Below, piece after piece: positions 1-6,190 of a stretch of DNA of 8,893 bases. Made by a program: the position numbers and the translations under genes. The stretch covers positions 1 through 8,893 of the forward strand of contig CAJXTO010000056.1 in NCBI GenBank assembly GCA_913061245.1. Reading direction: 5' to 3'. This DNA comes from an uncultured Oceanospirillales bacterium (GTDB lineage: Bacteria; Pseudomonadota; Gammaproteobacteria; Pseudomonadales; Litorivicinaceae). Every line of letters begins with the position of its first letter. Position 1 is the first letter of the stretch. A model generated the notes under the pieces. The model was not told the origin of the DNA, ran no database searches, and worked only from the letters and a program-made list of their open reading frames with translations.

Positions 1-8
1 AGGCATGC

Positions 9-1922
9 ATGAGTCAGCAGGTCTTAGCCAGAAAATGGCGCCCGACCACATTCGAGCAGTTGATCGGTCAAGAGCACGTGCGCAAGGCGCTAACGCATGC
101 TCTCGATTCTGGTCGCTTGCATCATGCGTATCTCTTCACGGGAACTCGTGGCGTTGGCAAAACGACCATCGCACGCATTTTGGCGCGTTGTTTGAACTGC
201 GAACAGGGCGTCTCATCGACACCTTGTGGTGAATGCTCGAACTGTCGTGCAATCTCTGAAAATCGGTTTGTTGATCTGTTGGAAGTGGATGCGGCCAGCC
301 GTACGAAGGTGGATGACACGCGCGAACTTCTGGAAAACGTGAGCTATGCGCCGAGCCAGGGCCGTTACAAGGTGTATCTCATTGACGAGGTGCACATGCT
401 CACAACGCATTCATTTAATGCGTTGCTGAAAACCCTAGAAGAACCACCCGGACACGTTGTTTTCTTACTCGCAACAACAGATCCTCAAAAACTATTGCCG
501 ACCGTTTTATCGCGTTGCTTACAGTTTCATCTTAGGGACTTGAGTCCTGATTTAGTTGAGTCTCACCTTGAGCACGTACTCACTCAGGAACAGGTTTCAT
601 TTGATAAAGATGCTCTTTGGCATCTGGCAAAAGCCGGTCGAGGTTCCGTTCGCGATGCGATGACTCTTCTTGATCAAGCGATCGCGCATGGCGAAGGCTC
701 AGTCACAACAGCCAACGTGATTGAAATGCTCGGGACTCAGGGGGTCTCGGAGATTCCTGCATTACTCGCTGATATTGCGAATGGGCAAGCCGTTGACGCC
801 TTACAGCGTATTGAGCTGCTCTCCCGAGAAACCCCGGACTGGATGGCACTCGTGAGCGGAGTGCAGTCGATGCTGCATCAGGTTGCTGTTGCTCAGATCA
901 ATGAGCAAGGGATTAACCATCTGTCACCAAGCGAGCAAAAAGCAGTACGAGAGCTTGCCACACAGATGTCTCCAGAATTCTTGCAGTTGGCCTACCAATT
1001 CGCATTAACAGGTTACCGTGATTTGCCGCTTGCATCCGATGCGCGATCTGCCTTTGAGATGTTGGTATTACGTATGATCGCGTTCCGGCCAGCTCGAGCG
1101 GGCGAGGTTGTATCAGCCTCTGGTTCCTCTAAAACATCAACCGAATCAGACTCTCAGTCGGATCCTGAGCCCGCCGCAAGTGGTGCCAGTAGAGCTGAAG
1201 AACAGCAAGGTGAGTCAGTTTCTTCGGTGGAAACGCAAGTTCCGGCAGTCGAATCGAAGTTAGATTCAGAGGCAATGCCCGTACCCGACACCGAAGTGAT
1301 GCAGACTGTCGCAGAAGAACCATCGGTTGGCGACAAATCTGACCCGGGAACTCAAGACTCACAAGCTGACAGGCCAACAATTTCAACCCAACCTCAACCC
1401 GCTCCAACGCAAGTGATCACTGAAATCGGATCGCAATTGCTATCAGATGTTGAACATTTCAGCGAGACCGGGGATCTTGATGAAGGGGATGATGACAACG
1501 AAACCCAATCTTTAGAATTGTCGTTGTCTCCTGATGCTTGGGTATTTGAGAGTCGTTTGCTCGATCTCCATGGAATGACAGCATCATTGATCGCGCAAAC
1601 TGTTTTAGTCTCGGCTAGCGCAGATACTGTGGTGCTCGCAACAAAACCTCACACTGAAAGCTTATTGAATGATATGCATCGACGCCGGGTCGCTGAGGCT
1701 TTTGCTTTACAGTTCGGGCAGGCGCCATCAATCGTTGTTGAAACTCGCACTGATCTACCTGAAACACCTGAAGGGTATCGCATGCGATTAAAGGAAGAGC
1801 GACTCGCTCTAGCTAAGAGTCAATTTGCTGAGGATCCTTTTGTGAGTGCACTCACCGAGCGTTTCGATGCAACAATACGTACAGAGTCGATAGAGCCAAG
1901 AGATGGAGGCACACATGTTTGA
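9..1922 (+). CDS. dnaX: DNA polymerase III subunit tau (DnaX clamp-loader ATPase)
   Basis: This 637-residue protein is the AAA+ ATPase of the replicative clamp loader, which loads the beta sliding clamp and bridges polymerase cores to the DnaB helicase. The first 20 residues match the family. Visible motifs are Walker A GTRGVGKTT (45-53), four zinc-binding cysteines (C64, C73, C76, C79), Walker B with DEVH (126-129) and the SRC sensor motif with its arginine finger (168-170). Residues about 370-505 form a low-complexity linker rich in S, E, Q, P and T. Residues about 510-637 look like the tau-specific polymerase-binding domain. The length is close to that of E. coli tau (643). The start at 9 has AGG at 1-3, five bases upstream. 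I found no A-AAA-AAG-type slippery heptamer, so a programmed gamma form like that of E. coli is not evident. It is the first visible gene of an overlapping operon. Confidence 0.98.
   Translation: MSQQVLARKWRPTTFEQLIGQEHVRKALTHALDSGRLHHAYLFTGTRGVGKTTIARILARCLNCEQGVSSTPCGECSNCRAISENRFVDLLEVDAASRTKVDDTRELLENVSYAPSQGRYKVYLIDEVHMLTTHSFNALLKTLEEPPGHVVFLLATTDPQKLLPTVLSRCLQFHLRDLSPDLVESHLEHVLTQEQVSFDKDALWHLAKAGRGSVRDAMTLLDQAIAHGEGSVTTANVIEMLGTQGVSEIPALLADIANGQAVDALQRIELLSRETPDWMALVSGVQSMLHQVAVAQINEQGINHLSPSEQKAVRELATQMSPEFLQLAYQFALTGYRDLPLASDARSAFEMLVLRMIAFRPARAGEVVSASGSSKTSTESDSQSDPEPAASGASRAEEQQGESVSSVETQVPAVESKLDSEAMPVPDTEVMQTVAEEPSVGDKSDPGTQDSQADRPTISTQPQPAPTQVITEIGSQLLSDVEHFSETGDLDEGDDDNETQSLELSLSPDAWVFESRLLDLHGMTASLIAQTVLVSASADTVVLATKPHTESLLNDMHRRRVAEAFALQFGQAPSIVVETRTDLPETPEGYRMRLKEERLALAKSQFAEDPFVSALTERFDATIRTESIEPRDGGTHV
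1905..1909 (+). promoter_or_regulatory. Ribosome binding site of ybaB
   Basis: GGAGG lies five bases before the ATG at 1915 and inside the 3' end of dnaX. It decides between two in-frame ATGs: the one at 1903 would overlap this site and would have no comparable Shine-Dalgarno sequence. Confidence 0.75.
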
Positions 1923-2244
1923 TGGTCCGCTTCAAGAAATGATGAAGCAGGCTCAGAAAGTGGCTGAGCAGATGAAAGAAGCTCAGGCTCAGCTCTCTGA
2001 GAAAGAGGTGGTGGGTGAGTCTGGAGCTGGCCTTGTGAGTGTAACCTTGAATGGTCAGGGTGATTGTAAGTCTGTCGTGATCAATCCAAATGTCTTGGCA
2101 GATGACCCGGAAATTGTAGGCGAGCTCGTTGCCTCTGCAATAAACGATGCAAATCAGAAGCTTGAGGCAATGAAACAAGAATCGATGGGGTCATTAACTC
2201 AGGGCCTGAACTTGCCACCAGGATTTAAATTCCCCTTCTCATGA
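1915..2244 (+). CDS. ybaB: YbaB/EbfC family nucleoid-associated protein
   Basis: This 109-residue DNA-binding protein is the same length as E. coli YbaB. In that family small alpha/beta proteins dimerise into a tweezer shape and bind DNA without strong sequence preference. Diagnostic features are the N-terminal amphipathic helix with MMKQAQKVAEQMKEAQ, the GESGAGLVSVTLNG core (from about residue 36) and the C-terminal LPPGFKFPF. An ATG at 1903 would add four residues. The ATG at 1915 is preferred because GGAGG (1905-1909) lies five bases upstream and the resulting N-terminus MFDGPLQEMMKQAQ matches the family. The start lies inside dnaX (8-base overlap) and the stop overlaps the recR start (ATGA). 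The dnaX-ybaB-recR order is widely conserved in bacteria and fits a role linked to replication and repair. Confidence 0.96.
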   Translation: MFDGPLQEMMKQAQKVAEQMKEAQAQLSEKEVVGESGAGLVSVTLNGQGDCKSVVINPNVLADDPEIVGELVASAINDANQKLEAMKQESMGSLTQGLNLPPGFKFPFS

Positions 2245-2840
2245 GTGTTTCTCCGCTGTTAACCAGCCTCGAAAAAGCACTCCGTTGCCTGCCTGGCGTC
2301 GGCCCACGCTCAGCTTCGCGCATGGCGTTGCATTTACTCGAGAGAGACCGAGAGAGAGGGCTGCATTTAGCAGAGGTTTTAGCTCAGGCGCTCGAGATGA
2401 TTGAGCATTGTGAGATCTGCAGTAATCTTACAGAAATTCAGCCGTGTCGGATTTGCCAAGATTCTACGCGCGATCAATCACTCATGTGTGTGGTTTCATC
2501 GCCGAGTGACATTTTGGCGATTGAGCAGTCTGGTCTATTCAAAGGCCGCTATCACTGCCTCTCCGGGCTTTTGAGTCCACTTGAAGGACTTGGTCCTGAA
2601 GAAATAGGGCTGTCTCGATTAATGCAGCGCGTTCAAAATGAGAAGCCGTCTGAGTGTCTGGTTGCTTTAGCATCAACTGTCGAGGGTGAAGCAACCACTC
2701 ATCAGATCGTATCGAGTCTCAGTGGACAAACACGTGTGACTCGCTTAGCGCAAGGTGTGCCCGTTGGTGGCGAGTTGGATCATATTGATGTCTCGACACT
2801 CTCACAGGCGCTTGCATCACGCACAGAGATTAAGTTTTGA
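2241..2840 (+). CDS. recR: Recombination mediator protein RecR
   Basis: This 199-residue protein (E. coli RecR has 201) acts with RecO, and with RecF where present, to load RecA on SSB-coated DNA in gap repair. Domains in order are a helix-hairpin-helix around LPGVGPRSASRMA (17-29), a C4 zinc finger (C57, C60, C69, C72) that fits the RecR family cysteine signature including the downstream arginine, a Toprim domain (about 80-175) and the C-terminal PVGGELD segment (174-180). Two usually conserved Toprim positions differ. The first-strand glutamate (VVESP in E. coli) is serine 86 here, and the NPTVEGE motif reads ASTVEGE (144-150), so N and P are replaced. The remaining motifs are intact, so the gene is probably functional. 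The start overlaps the ybaB stop as ATGA with no clear Shine-Dalgarno sequence, which suggests translational coupling. Confidence 0.97.
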   Translation: MSVSPLLTSLEKALRCLPGVGPRSASRMALHLLERDRERGLHLAEVLAQALEMIEHCEICSNLTEIQPCRICQDSTRDQSLMCVVSSPSDILAIEQSGLFKGRYHCLSGLLSPLEGLGPEEIGLSRLMQRVQNEKPSECLVALASTVEGEATTHQIVSSLSGQTRVTRLAQGVPVGGELDHIDVSTLSQALASRTEIKF

Positions 2841-3919
2841 GCGTTTCCGGTTGGATCGATCAACAAGCGCAGCTTGATACGCTAGTGAGTGCCATTCATG
2901 GCGCATCAACAATTGGGCTCGATACGGAGTTTGTCCGTGTGTCGACATTTCATCCCAAACCCGGTCTGATTCAGGTAGCACTCGATGGGGATGCCTATTT
3001 GATTGATCCTTTAGCAAATCTTGATTTAAGTGGATTAGGCATTGCGCTCACAGGGACAACCATATCTATCTTGCATGCGGCGCAAGAAGACTATGAAGTG
3101 CTGTTTCGATTAACTGGAGCTATTCCATCGCCTGTCTTTGATACTCAAGTCGCTTATGCATTGCTGAATGATAAAATCTCGCTCAGCTTGTCAGCATTGG
3201 TATCAGAGCTCTTAGGGAAGGAACTCTCGAAAGAAGAAACCCGATCTGATTGGACGAAGCGTCCTCTGTCTAACGCCCAGTGTCAGTATGCAAAAGAAGA
3301 TGTTTTAGTCTTGGGTCCAATTTACGAGATTCTGCACAGCCAACTCGATAAAGCAGGGAGGTTGCATTGGATGGATGAAGAAATGCAGTCGATCCAAGAG
3401 CGGAATTCAATCATTTTGTTGGATGGTGACATTGAGACGCAGGTACACAAGTTTGGGAACGCGTGGCGTTTGAGTCCAGAGGGTATGTCTCGCCTTGTGC
3501 ATTTAGTTCAGTGGCGTGAAGAAGCTGCGCGCCGGGTTGATCGCCCGCGCAAGCAGGTGCTCAGCGATCAATCACTGTTCTCGTTGGCAGCAGCTGGCCA
3601 CGTTGGTCGTCATCATCAATTAGTCAGTCAGCACGGATTAACAGACAAACAAGCGGATCGTTTTGGTGGGCAATTAAAAGTGATAATTGAGGAAGCGCAT
3701 GAGGCTGGAACCATTTCGCCTCCGCCGCCACCGTTATCAAAGCGATTAAAAGACGCCTTGAAGGAACGGCAAGGCAAAGTTGAGGCCATTGCTAAGGATC
3801 TTGGGATTGCGCCTGAGATGCTCGTCAAAAAACGTCAGCTCGTTGCTTCTCTTGATGGCAGACAATGGGTGCCTACAGGATGGCGCCAAGAATTACTGGG
3901 GGATGTATTTTGCGTGTAG
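2837..3919 (+). CDS. rnd: Ribonuclease D
   Basis: This 360-residue 3'-5' exoribonuclease belongs to the DEDDy family and takes part in tRNA and other stable RNA 3'-end trimming in the cytoplasm. All metal-binding acidic residues are present: D29 and E31 in LDTEF, D85 in HAAQEDYEVL, and Y151 with D155 in YAKED. Their positions almost match those of the E. coli enzyme. After the nuclease domain comes an HRDC domain (about 208-290, with LVQWREEAARRVDRPRKQVLSD), then five consecutive prolines (295-299) and a C-terminal helical domain. The start is a TTG whose last two bases form part of the recR TGA (TTGA, 4-base overlap), so expression probably depends on coupling to recR. The last ten bases contain the ycgL start. 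In several pseudomonads rnd is also followed by ycgL. Confidence 0.96.
   Translation: MSVSGWIDQQAQLDTLVSAIHGASTIGLDTEFVRVSTFHPKPGLIQVALDGDAYLIDPLANLDLSGLGIALTGTTISILHAAQEDYEVLFRLTGAIPSPVFDTQVAYALLNDKISLSLSALVSELLGKELSKEETRSDWTKRPLSNAQCQYAKEDVLVLGPIYEILHSQLDKAGRLHWMDEEMQSIQERNSIILLDGDIETQVHKFGNAWRLSPEGMSRLVHLVQWREEAARRVDRPRKQVLSDQSLFSLAAAGHVGRHHQLVSQHGLTDKQADRFGGQLKVIIEEAHEAGTISPPPPPLSKRLKDALKERQGKVEAIAKDLGIAPEMLVKKRQLVASLDGRQWVPTGWRQELLGDVFCV
3898..3903 (+). promoter_or_regulatory. Ribosome binding site of ycgL
   Basis: GGGGGA near the end of rnd lies six bases before the TTG at 3910. It supports TTG as the ycgL start over the in-frame ATGs at 3865 and 3880, which lie deeper in rnd and would give an N-terminus unlike the family. 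Confidence 0.6.
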
Positions 3920-4230
3920 TTGAGATTTTTAAAGGCAATAAAAAAGAAGAGATGTATCTGTATGTTGATCAGAAAGAAGGACTGAAAAAAGTACCCGAAG
4001 ATCTACTCGGAACCTTCGGTCGTACAGAATCCGTGATGATTTTGCCCTTAACGAAAGACAAGAAGTTGGCTCGCGTGAAAGCGTCTGATGTTCTTGAGGG
4101 AATCGAAAAGCAAGGCTATTACCTGCAAATGCCACCTCCGCCGGAGGCCCTAGCTGAGGCTCAAATTGCGGCGATGGTACAAGCAGAGGAGCAATTGACC
4201 GAAGCTCAACAGCAAGAGCCAAAGCAGTAA
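3910..4230 (+). CDS. ycgL: YcgL domain-containing protein
   Basis: This 106-residue cytoplasmic protein belongs to the YcgL family, whose biochemical role is not established. Family hallmarks are the N-terminal strand and MYLYVDQKEGLKKVPEDLL (15-33), FGRTESVMILPL (36-47) and QGYYLQMPPPPE (68-79). The usual E. coli protein has 108 residues. The TTG start gives MRVVEIFKGN, which aligns with the family, and has a good Shine-Dalgarno sequence. An ATG at 3865 would add 15 residues encoded by rnd sequence. The gene overlaps rnd by ten bases. Its last 27 codons, including the stop, lie antisense to the end of the transporter gene on the other strand. This tail (81-106) is almost all A, E, Q and L and lies outside the conserved domain. 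Confidence 0.93.
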   Translation: MRVVEIFKGNKKEEMYLYVDQKEGLKKVPEDLLGTFGRTESVMILPLTKDKKLARVKASDVLEGIEKQGYYLQMPPPPEALAEAQIAAMVQAEEQLTEAQQQEPKQ

Positions 4231-5334
4231 ATCCAATCCGAGTAGGCCGACAACCACCAACGAAGCAATGGCTGTCCCTACGATCATCATCGCATTTGCA
4301 ATGTTATTCACGGCAATACGATCAGCAACCGCTAACTGATCGTCTTGGAGCAGTGTGTATAGGGGCAGCGCAAGAAAACCTCCGCCAGCGCTTGTTAGGA
4401 TGAGTCCTAATGCAGCTGTTTCGTAATGGCCGCCCTGTAAGATTAGAGAGCCTGCCACCATAACGCTCGATCCTCCGAGAATTCTCGCAATGATTTGTCG
4501 ATCTTTGAGCAAAACGCCAAGAAACGCACCAAGTGTGATGCCGAGAACGAAATAACTGAGCAGGGTGCCAACCGATTTTGGGGAGAGCTCCCAGATTTCT
4601 ACGGTAAGCACAGGCAGGTGAGTCAGCCATACGGAGCCCACACCCCAGAACCCGCTAATGCACCAAATGGCGGACATTGAGCGTACGTCTCTTCGTTGTT
4701 TATGGACCAAGTCCTTAATTGATTTTTGCTCATAGTCTGATCGGCCATCAAACCGAGGAAGAGGGGAAATACCCGCAATACCGATACAAGCAATCAGCAG
4801 GATCAGGACAATGAGTTCAATGGCGGAGTCAACAATCCAGTCAGAAGCCACCAGTGTACCGATGAGAATGGCGACAAATGTGGCGGATTCCATCCATGCA
4901 TTCTTGTTCAATAGCTCCGAATCTTTAGTTAATCGTGGGATCAGAGCGTACTTCAAAGGACCGATCAGAGCTGACTGGACGCCGAATCCCGCAATACAGA
5001 GAAGTAAGAGCCAACCAAGTTCAAAATAAATGGCTAGTCCTGAAACGATTGCCAGTCCGAGTTCTATGGTTTTGAGAGTCATCAGCCAGCGTTTCGGCGG
5101 TTGAACATTGGCCTGATGTGCTGAGAATCCCGCTAGAACAATAAACGGGAGAATGAAGCATAAGGCTGCTGCATTTGCGAGAATGACCGAGTTGAGTGCA
5201 AAAACATCCCAAGAGAGAGCCGTAATTGCGACGACAAATGCTGTCTTGACGAGATTATCATTGGCAGCTCCAGCAAACATGGTCACGAGAAGCCCAATGA
5301 ATCCTTTATCTCGGATCAGTTGAGCGCCTCGCAC
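4150..5334 (-). CDS. Major facilitator transporter, LplT/Aas-like (putative lysophospholipid flippase)
   Basis: This 394-residue inner-membrane protein is of similar length to E. coli LplT (about 397) and has a series of hydrophobic segments typical of a 12-helix MFS transporter. Recognisable features are AGAANDNLVKTAF (21-33), SALIGPLKYALIPRL (121-135), a cytoplasmic basic loop near 190-210, LALPLYTLLQ (321-330) and RIAVNNIANAMM (339-350). These match the transporter half of the LplT/Aas group, which moves lysophospholipids inward for re-acylation, but the acyltransferase and acyl-ACP synthetase domains of fused members are absent. The substrate is inferred from the family only. The GTG start lies inside the upstream fnr gene (19-base overlap), so the two are very likely co-transcribed. 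The last 26 residues, including much of the final hydrophobic segment, are encoded antisense to the end of ycgL. Confidence 0.85.
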   Translation of the reverse strand: MRGAQLIRDKGFIGLLVTMFAGAANDNLVKTAFVVAITALSWDVFALNSVILANAAALCFILPFIVLAGFSAHQANVQPPKRWLMTLKTIELGLAIVSGLAIYFELGWLLLLCIAGFGVQSALIGPLKYALIPRLTKDSELLNKNAWMESATFVAILIGTLVASDWIVDSAIELIVLILLIACIGIAGISPLPRFDGRSDYEQKSIKDLVHKQRRDVRSMSAIWCISGFWGVGSVWLTHLPVLTVEIWELSPKSVGTLLSYFVLGITLGAFLGVLLKDRQIIARILGGSSVMVAGSLILQGGHYETAALGLILTSAGGGFLALPLYTLLQDDQLAVADRIAVNNIANAMMIVGTAIASLVVVGLLGLDLLLWLLLLSFGQLLLCLYHRRNLSLS

Positions 5335-6047
5335 GCGTTCTCGAGTGCCTCGCTATTTAAGACGCGAACTGTCTTACCCTCAAAGACCAGGACCTCCTGC
5401 TTTGTTAAGGAAGCAATCAAACGGCTGATTGTTTCTGGCGCTAGAGCAAGGAAATCAGCGATGTCAGTTCGCGGCATGGGTAAATCGAACTCGGTTGCCG
5501 ATAAATGTCGCTTCTGGTGGTGAGAGCTGATGTCTTTGATAAACAGCGCAAAGCGAGCAAGCGCTGGAAGATTAGTCCGGGTCACTTGACGTTGCGCTTG
5601 TGCTGCTTGATTTGAAAGAGCCTGTAAGAGGCCTTGGGTCAGCATAGGCTGCCTGAGTTGTGCTTCGCGCAATCGATCCAATGGAAGTCGGCAGACAGTA
5701 GCGCGATCAAGTGCTTGCGCTGTAAACGCATACTGACCACACGTGAGGCCGCAAGCACCCACAAGGTCGCCTGGCATTCTAAATCCGGAAACATGTGAGT
5801 CGTGACCACAAAGCGGAGTCATAATTTTAAATGCACCGCTTTTCACAACATATAGGTTGTCAGCTCTTTCGCCGTGATTATAGAGAGCCTGGCCCTTTGC
5901 GACAGTCACATCGTCAGCAACGATTGGTCCGAGTGCTGAGTTAAAACAACCCACGATTCCTGGAAGACAAAGCGCGTGCAGAGCACATTGGTTGCAGCGA
6001 GCTGATTCCGTCGACTCGATCTGCTTAAACTGCTGTTCTGATCCCAT
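5316..6047 (-). CDS. fnr: FNR/Anr-type oxygen-sensing transcriptional regulator
   Basis: This 243-residue Crp/Fnr-family protein has an N-terminal cysteine cluster, a cyclic-nucleotide-like beta-roll, a dimer helix and a C-terminal helix-turn-helix. C18-x2-C21-x5-C27 and C119 (in TVCRLP) match the spacing and context of the four [4Fe-4S] ligands of E. coli FNR (C20, C23, C29, C122), so an oxygen-labile cluster is expected. The recognition helix reads ETISRL, with E205, S208 and R209 equivalent to the FNR residues that read TTGAT half-sites. The residue after the second ligand is alanine, where FNR has S24. Additional cysteines occur at 34, 80, 99 and 103. The ATG at 6047 has AGGA six bases upstream. 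The next gene, an LplT-like transporter, overlaps its 3' end. A candidate FNR site over its own promoter suggests autoregulation. It could equally be named anr or etrA. Confidence 0.93.
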   Translation of the reverse strand: MGSEQQFKQIESTESARCNQCALHALCLPGIVGCFNSALGPIVADDVTVAKGQALYNHGERADNLYVVKSGAFKIMTPLCGHDSHVSGFRMPGDLVGACGLTCGQYAFTAQALDRATVCRLPLDRLREAQLRQPMLTQGLLQALSNQAAQAQRQVTRTNLPALARFALFIKDISSHHQKRHLSATEFDLPMPRTDIADFLALAPETISRLIASLTKQEVLVFEGKTVRVLNSEALENACEALN

Positions 6048-6077
6048 AAGCCATCCTGATGCTCGGTTTCTAGAGTC

Positions 6078-6105
6078 ATTGTGACCGACTTTTGTCTGAG
6101 GTCAA
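6078..6105 (-). promoter_or_regulatory. Candidate sigma-70 promoter of fnr
   Basis: Read on the - strand, TTGACC (6105-6100) and CACAAT (6083-6078) are separated by 16 bases. This would start transcription near 6071, about 24 bases before the fnr ATG. The -35 hexamer matches the consensus at five of six positions and the -10 at four of six. No experimental support is visible. Confidence 0.45.
6092..6105. promoter_or_regulatory. Candidate FNR/Anr box between fnr and the 155-residue gene
   Basis: TTGTC-TGAG-GTCAA matches the FNR consensus TTGAT-N4-ATCAA at seven of ten defined bases, with both outer TTG/CAA triplets intact. It covers the proposed -35 element of fnr, a position suited to autorepression. 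Its centre is about 55 bases upstream of the proposed start for the divergent gene, which is neither of the usual activation positions. It is degenerate, so confidence is low. Confidence 0.3.
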
Positions 6106-6119
6106 TAGAATGATTTTTG

Positions 6120-6130
6120 TTGCATTGCAA
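6120..6130. repeat. Palindrome TTGCA-T-TGCAA
   Basis: This perfect 11-base inverted repeat around a central T overlaps the proposed -35 box. It shares its TGCA-N-TGCA core with a second palindrome centred 37 bases downstream, so the pair could be operator half-sites. Confidence 0.4.
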
Positions 6131-6147
6131 AAAAATAGAGGTATATT
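6120..6147 (+). promoter_or_regulatory. Candidate sigma-70 promoter of the 155-residue gene
   Basis: TTGCAT (6120-6125) and TATATT (6142-6147) are spaced by 16 bases, with an A-rich spacer containing seven consecutive A. The predicted transcription start is near 6154, giving a leader of about 37 bases. The -35 box is part of an 11-base palindrome. Confidence 0.5.
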
Positions 6148-6156
6148 GGCATTATT

Positions 6157-6167
6157 GTGCAGTGCAC
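6157..6167. repeat. Palindrome GTGCA-G-TGCAC
   Basis: This perfect 11-base inverted repeat around a central G lies just downstream of the predicted transcription start. It has the same TGCA-N-TGCA core as the palindrome at 6120-6130. It may be an operator, or it could be chance in such a short region. Confidence 0.4.
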
Positions 6168-6180
6168 TAACACGCTATGT

Positions 6181-6185
6181 GGAGG
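6181..6185 (+). promoter_or_regulatory. Ribosome binding site of the 155-residue gene
   Basis: GGAGG lies five bases before the ATG at 6191. It sets this start over the in-frame ATGs at 6092 and 6110, which lie upstream of the proposed transcription start. Confidence 0.8.
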
Positions 6186-6190
6186 CAACT

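Noticed and set aside
935..942. Possible tau/gamma frameshift site in dnaX (CAA-AAA-G)
   Set aside because: There are only five A, and the phase does not fit X-XXY-YYZ. No other A-AAA-AAG-type heptamer was found near the domain III/linker boundary, so a gamma form is not supported.
2339..2360. GAGAGA-rich direct repeat in recR
   Set aside because: It encodes ERDRERG in the second half of the HhH region, where the family also has charged residues. It is short and fully explained by coding.
4231..4290. Search for a bidirectional terminator between ycgL and the transporter gene
   Set aside because: No GC-rich hairpin with a T-run was found on either strand near the convergent ends.
4495..5029. 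Small + strand reading frames inside the transporter gene (4495-4680, 4811-5029)
   Set aside because: They are antisense to a well-conserved membrane protein, lack ribosome sites and resemble no family.
6092..6190. N-terminal extension of the 155-residue protein from the ATGs at 6092 or 6110
   Set aside because: This stretch contains the proposed promoter elements and palindromes. The ATG at 6191 has an excellent ribosome site and the extension looks non-coding.
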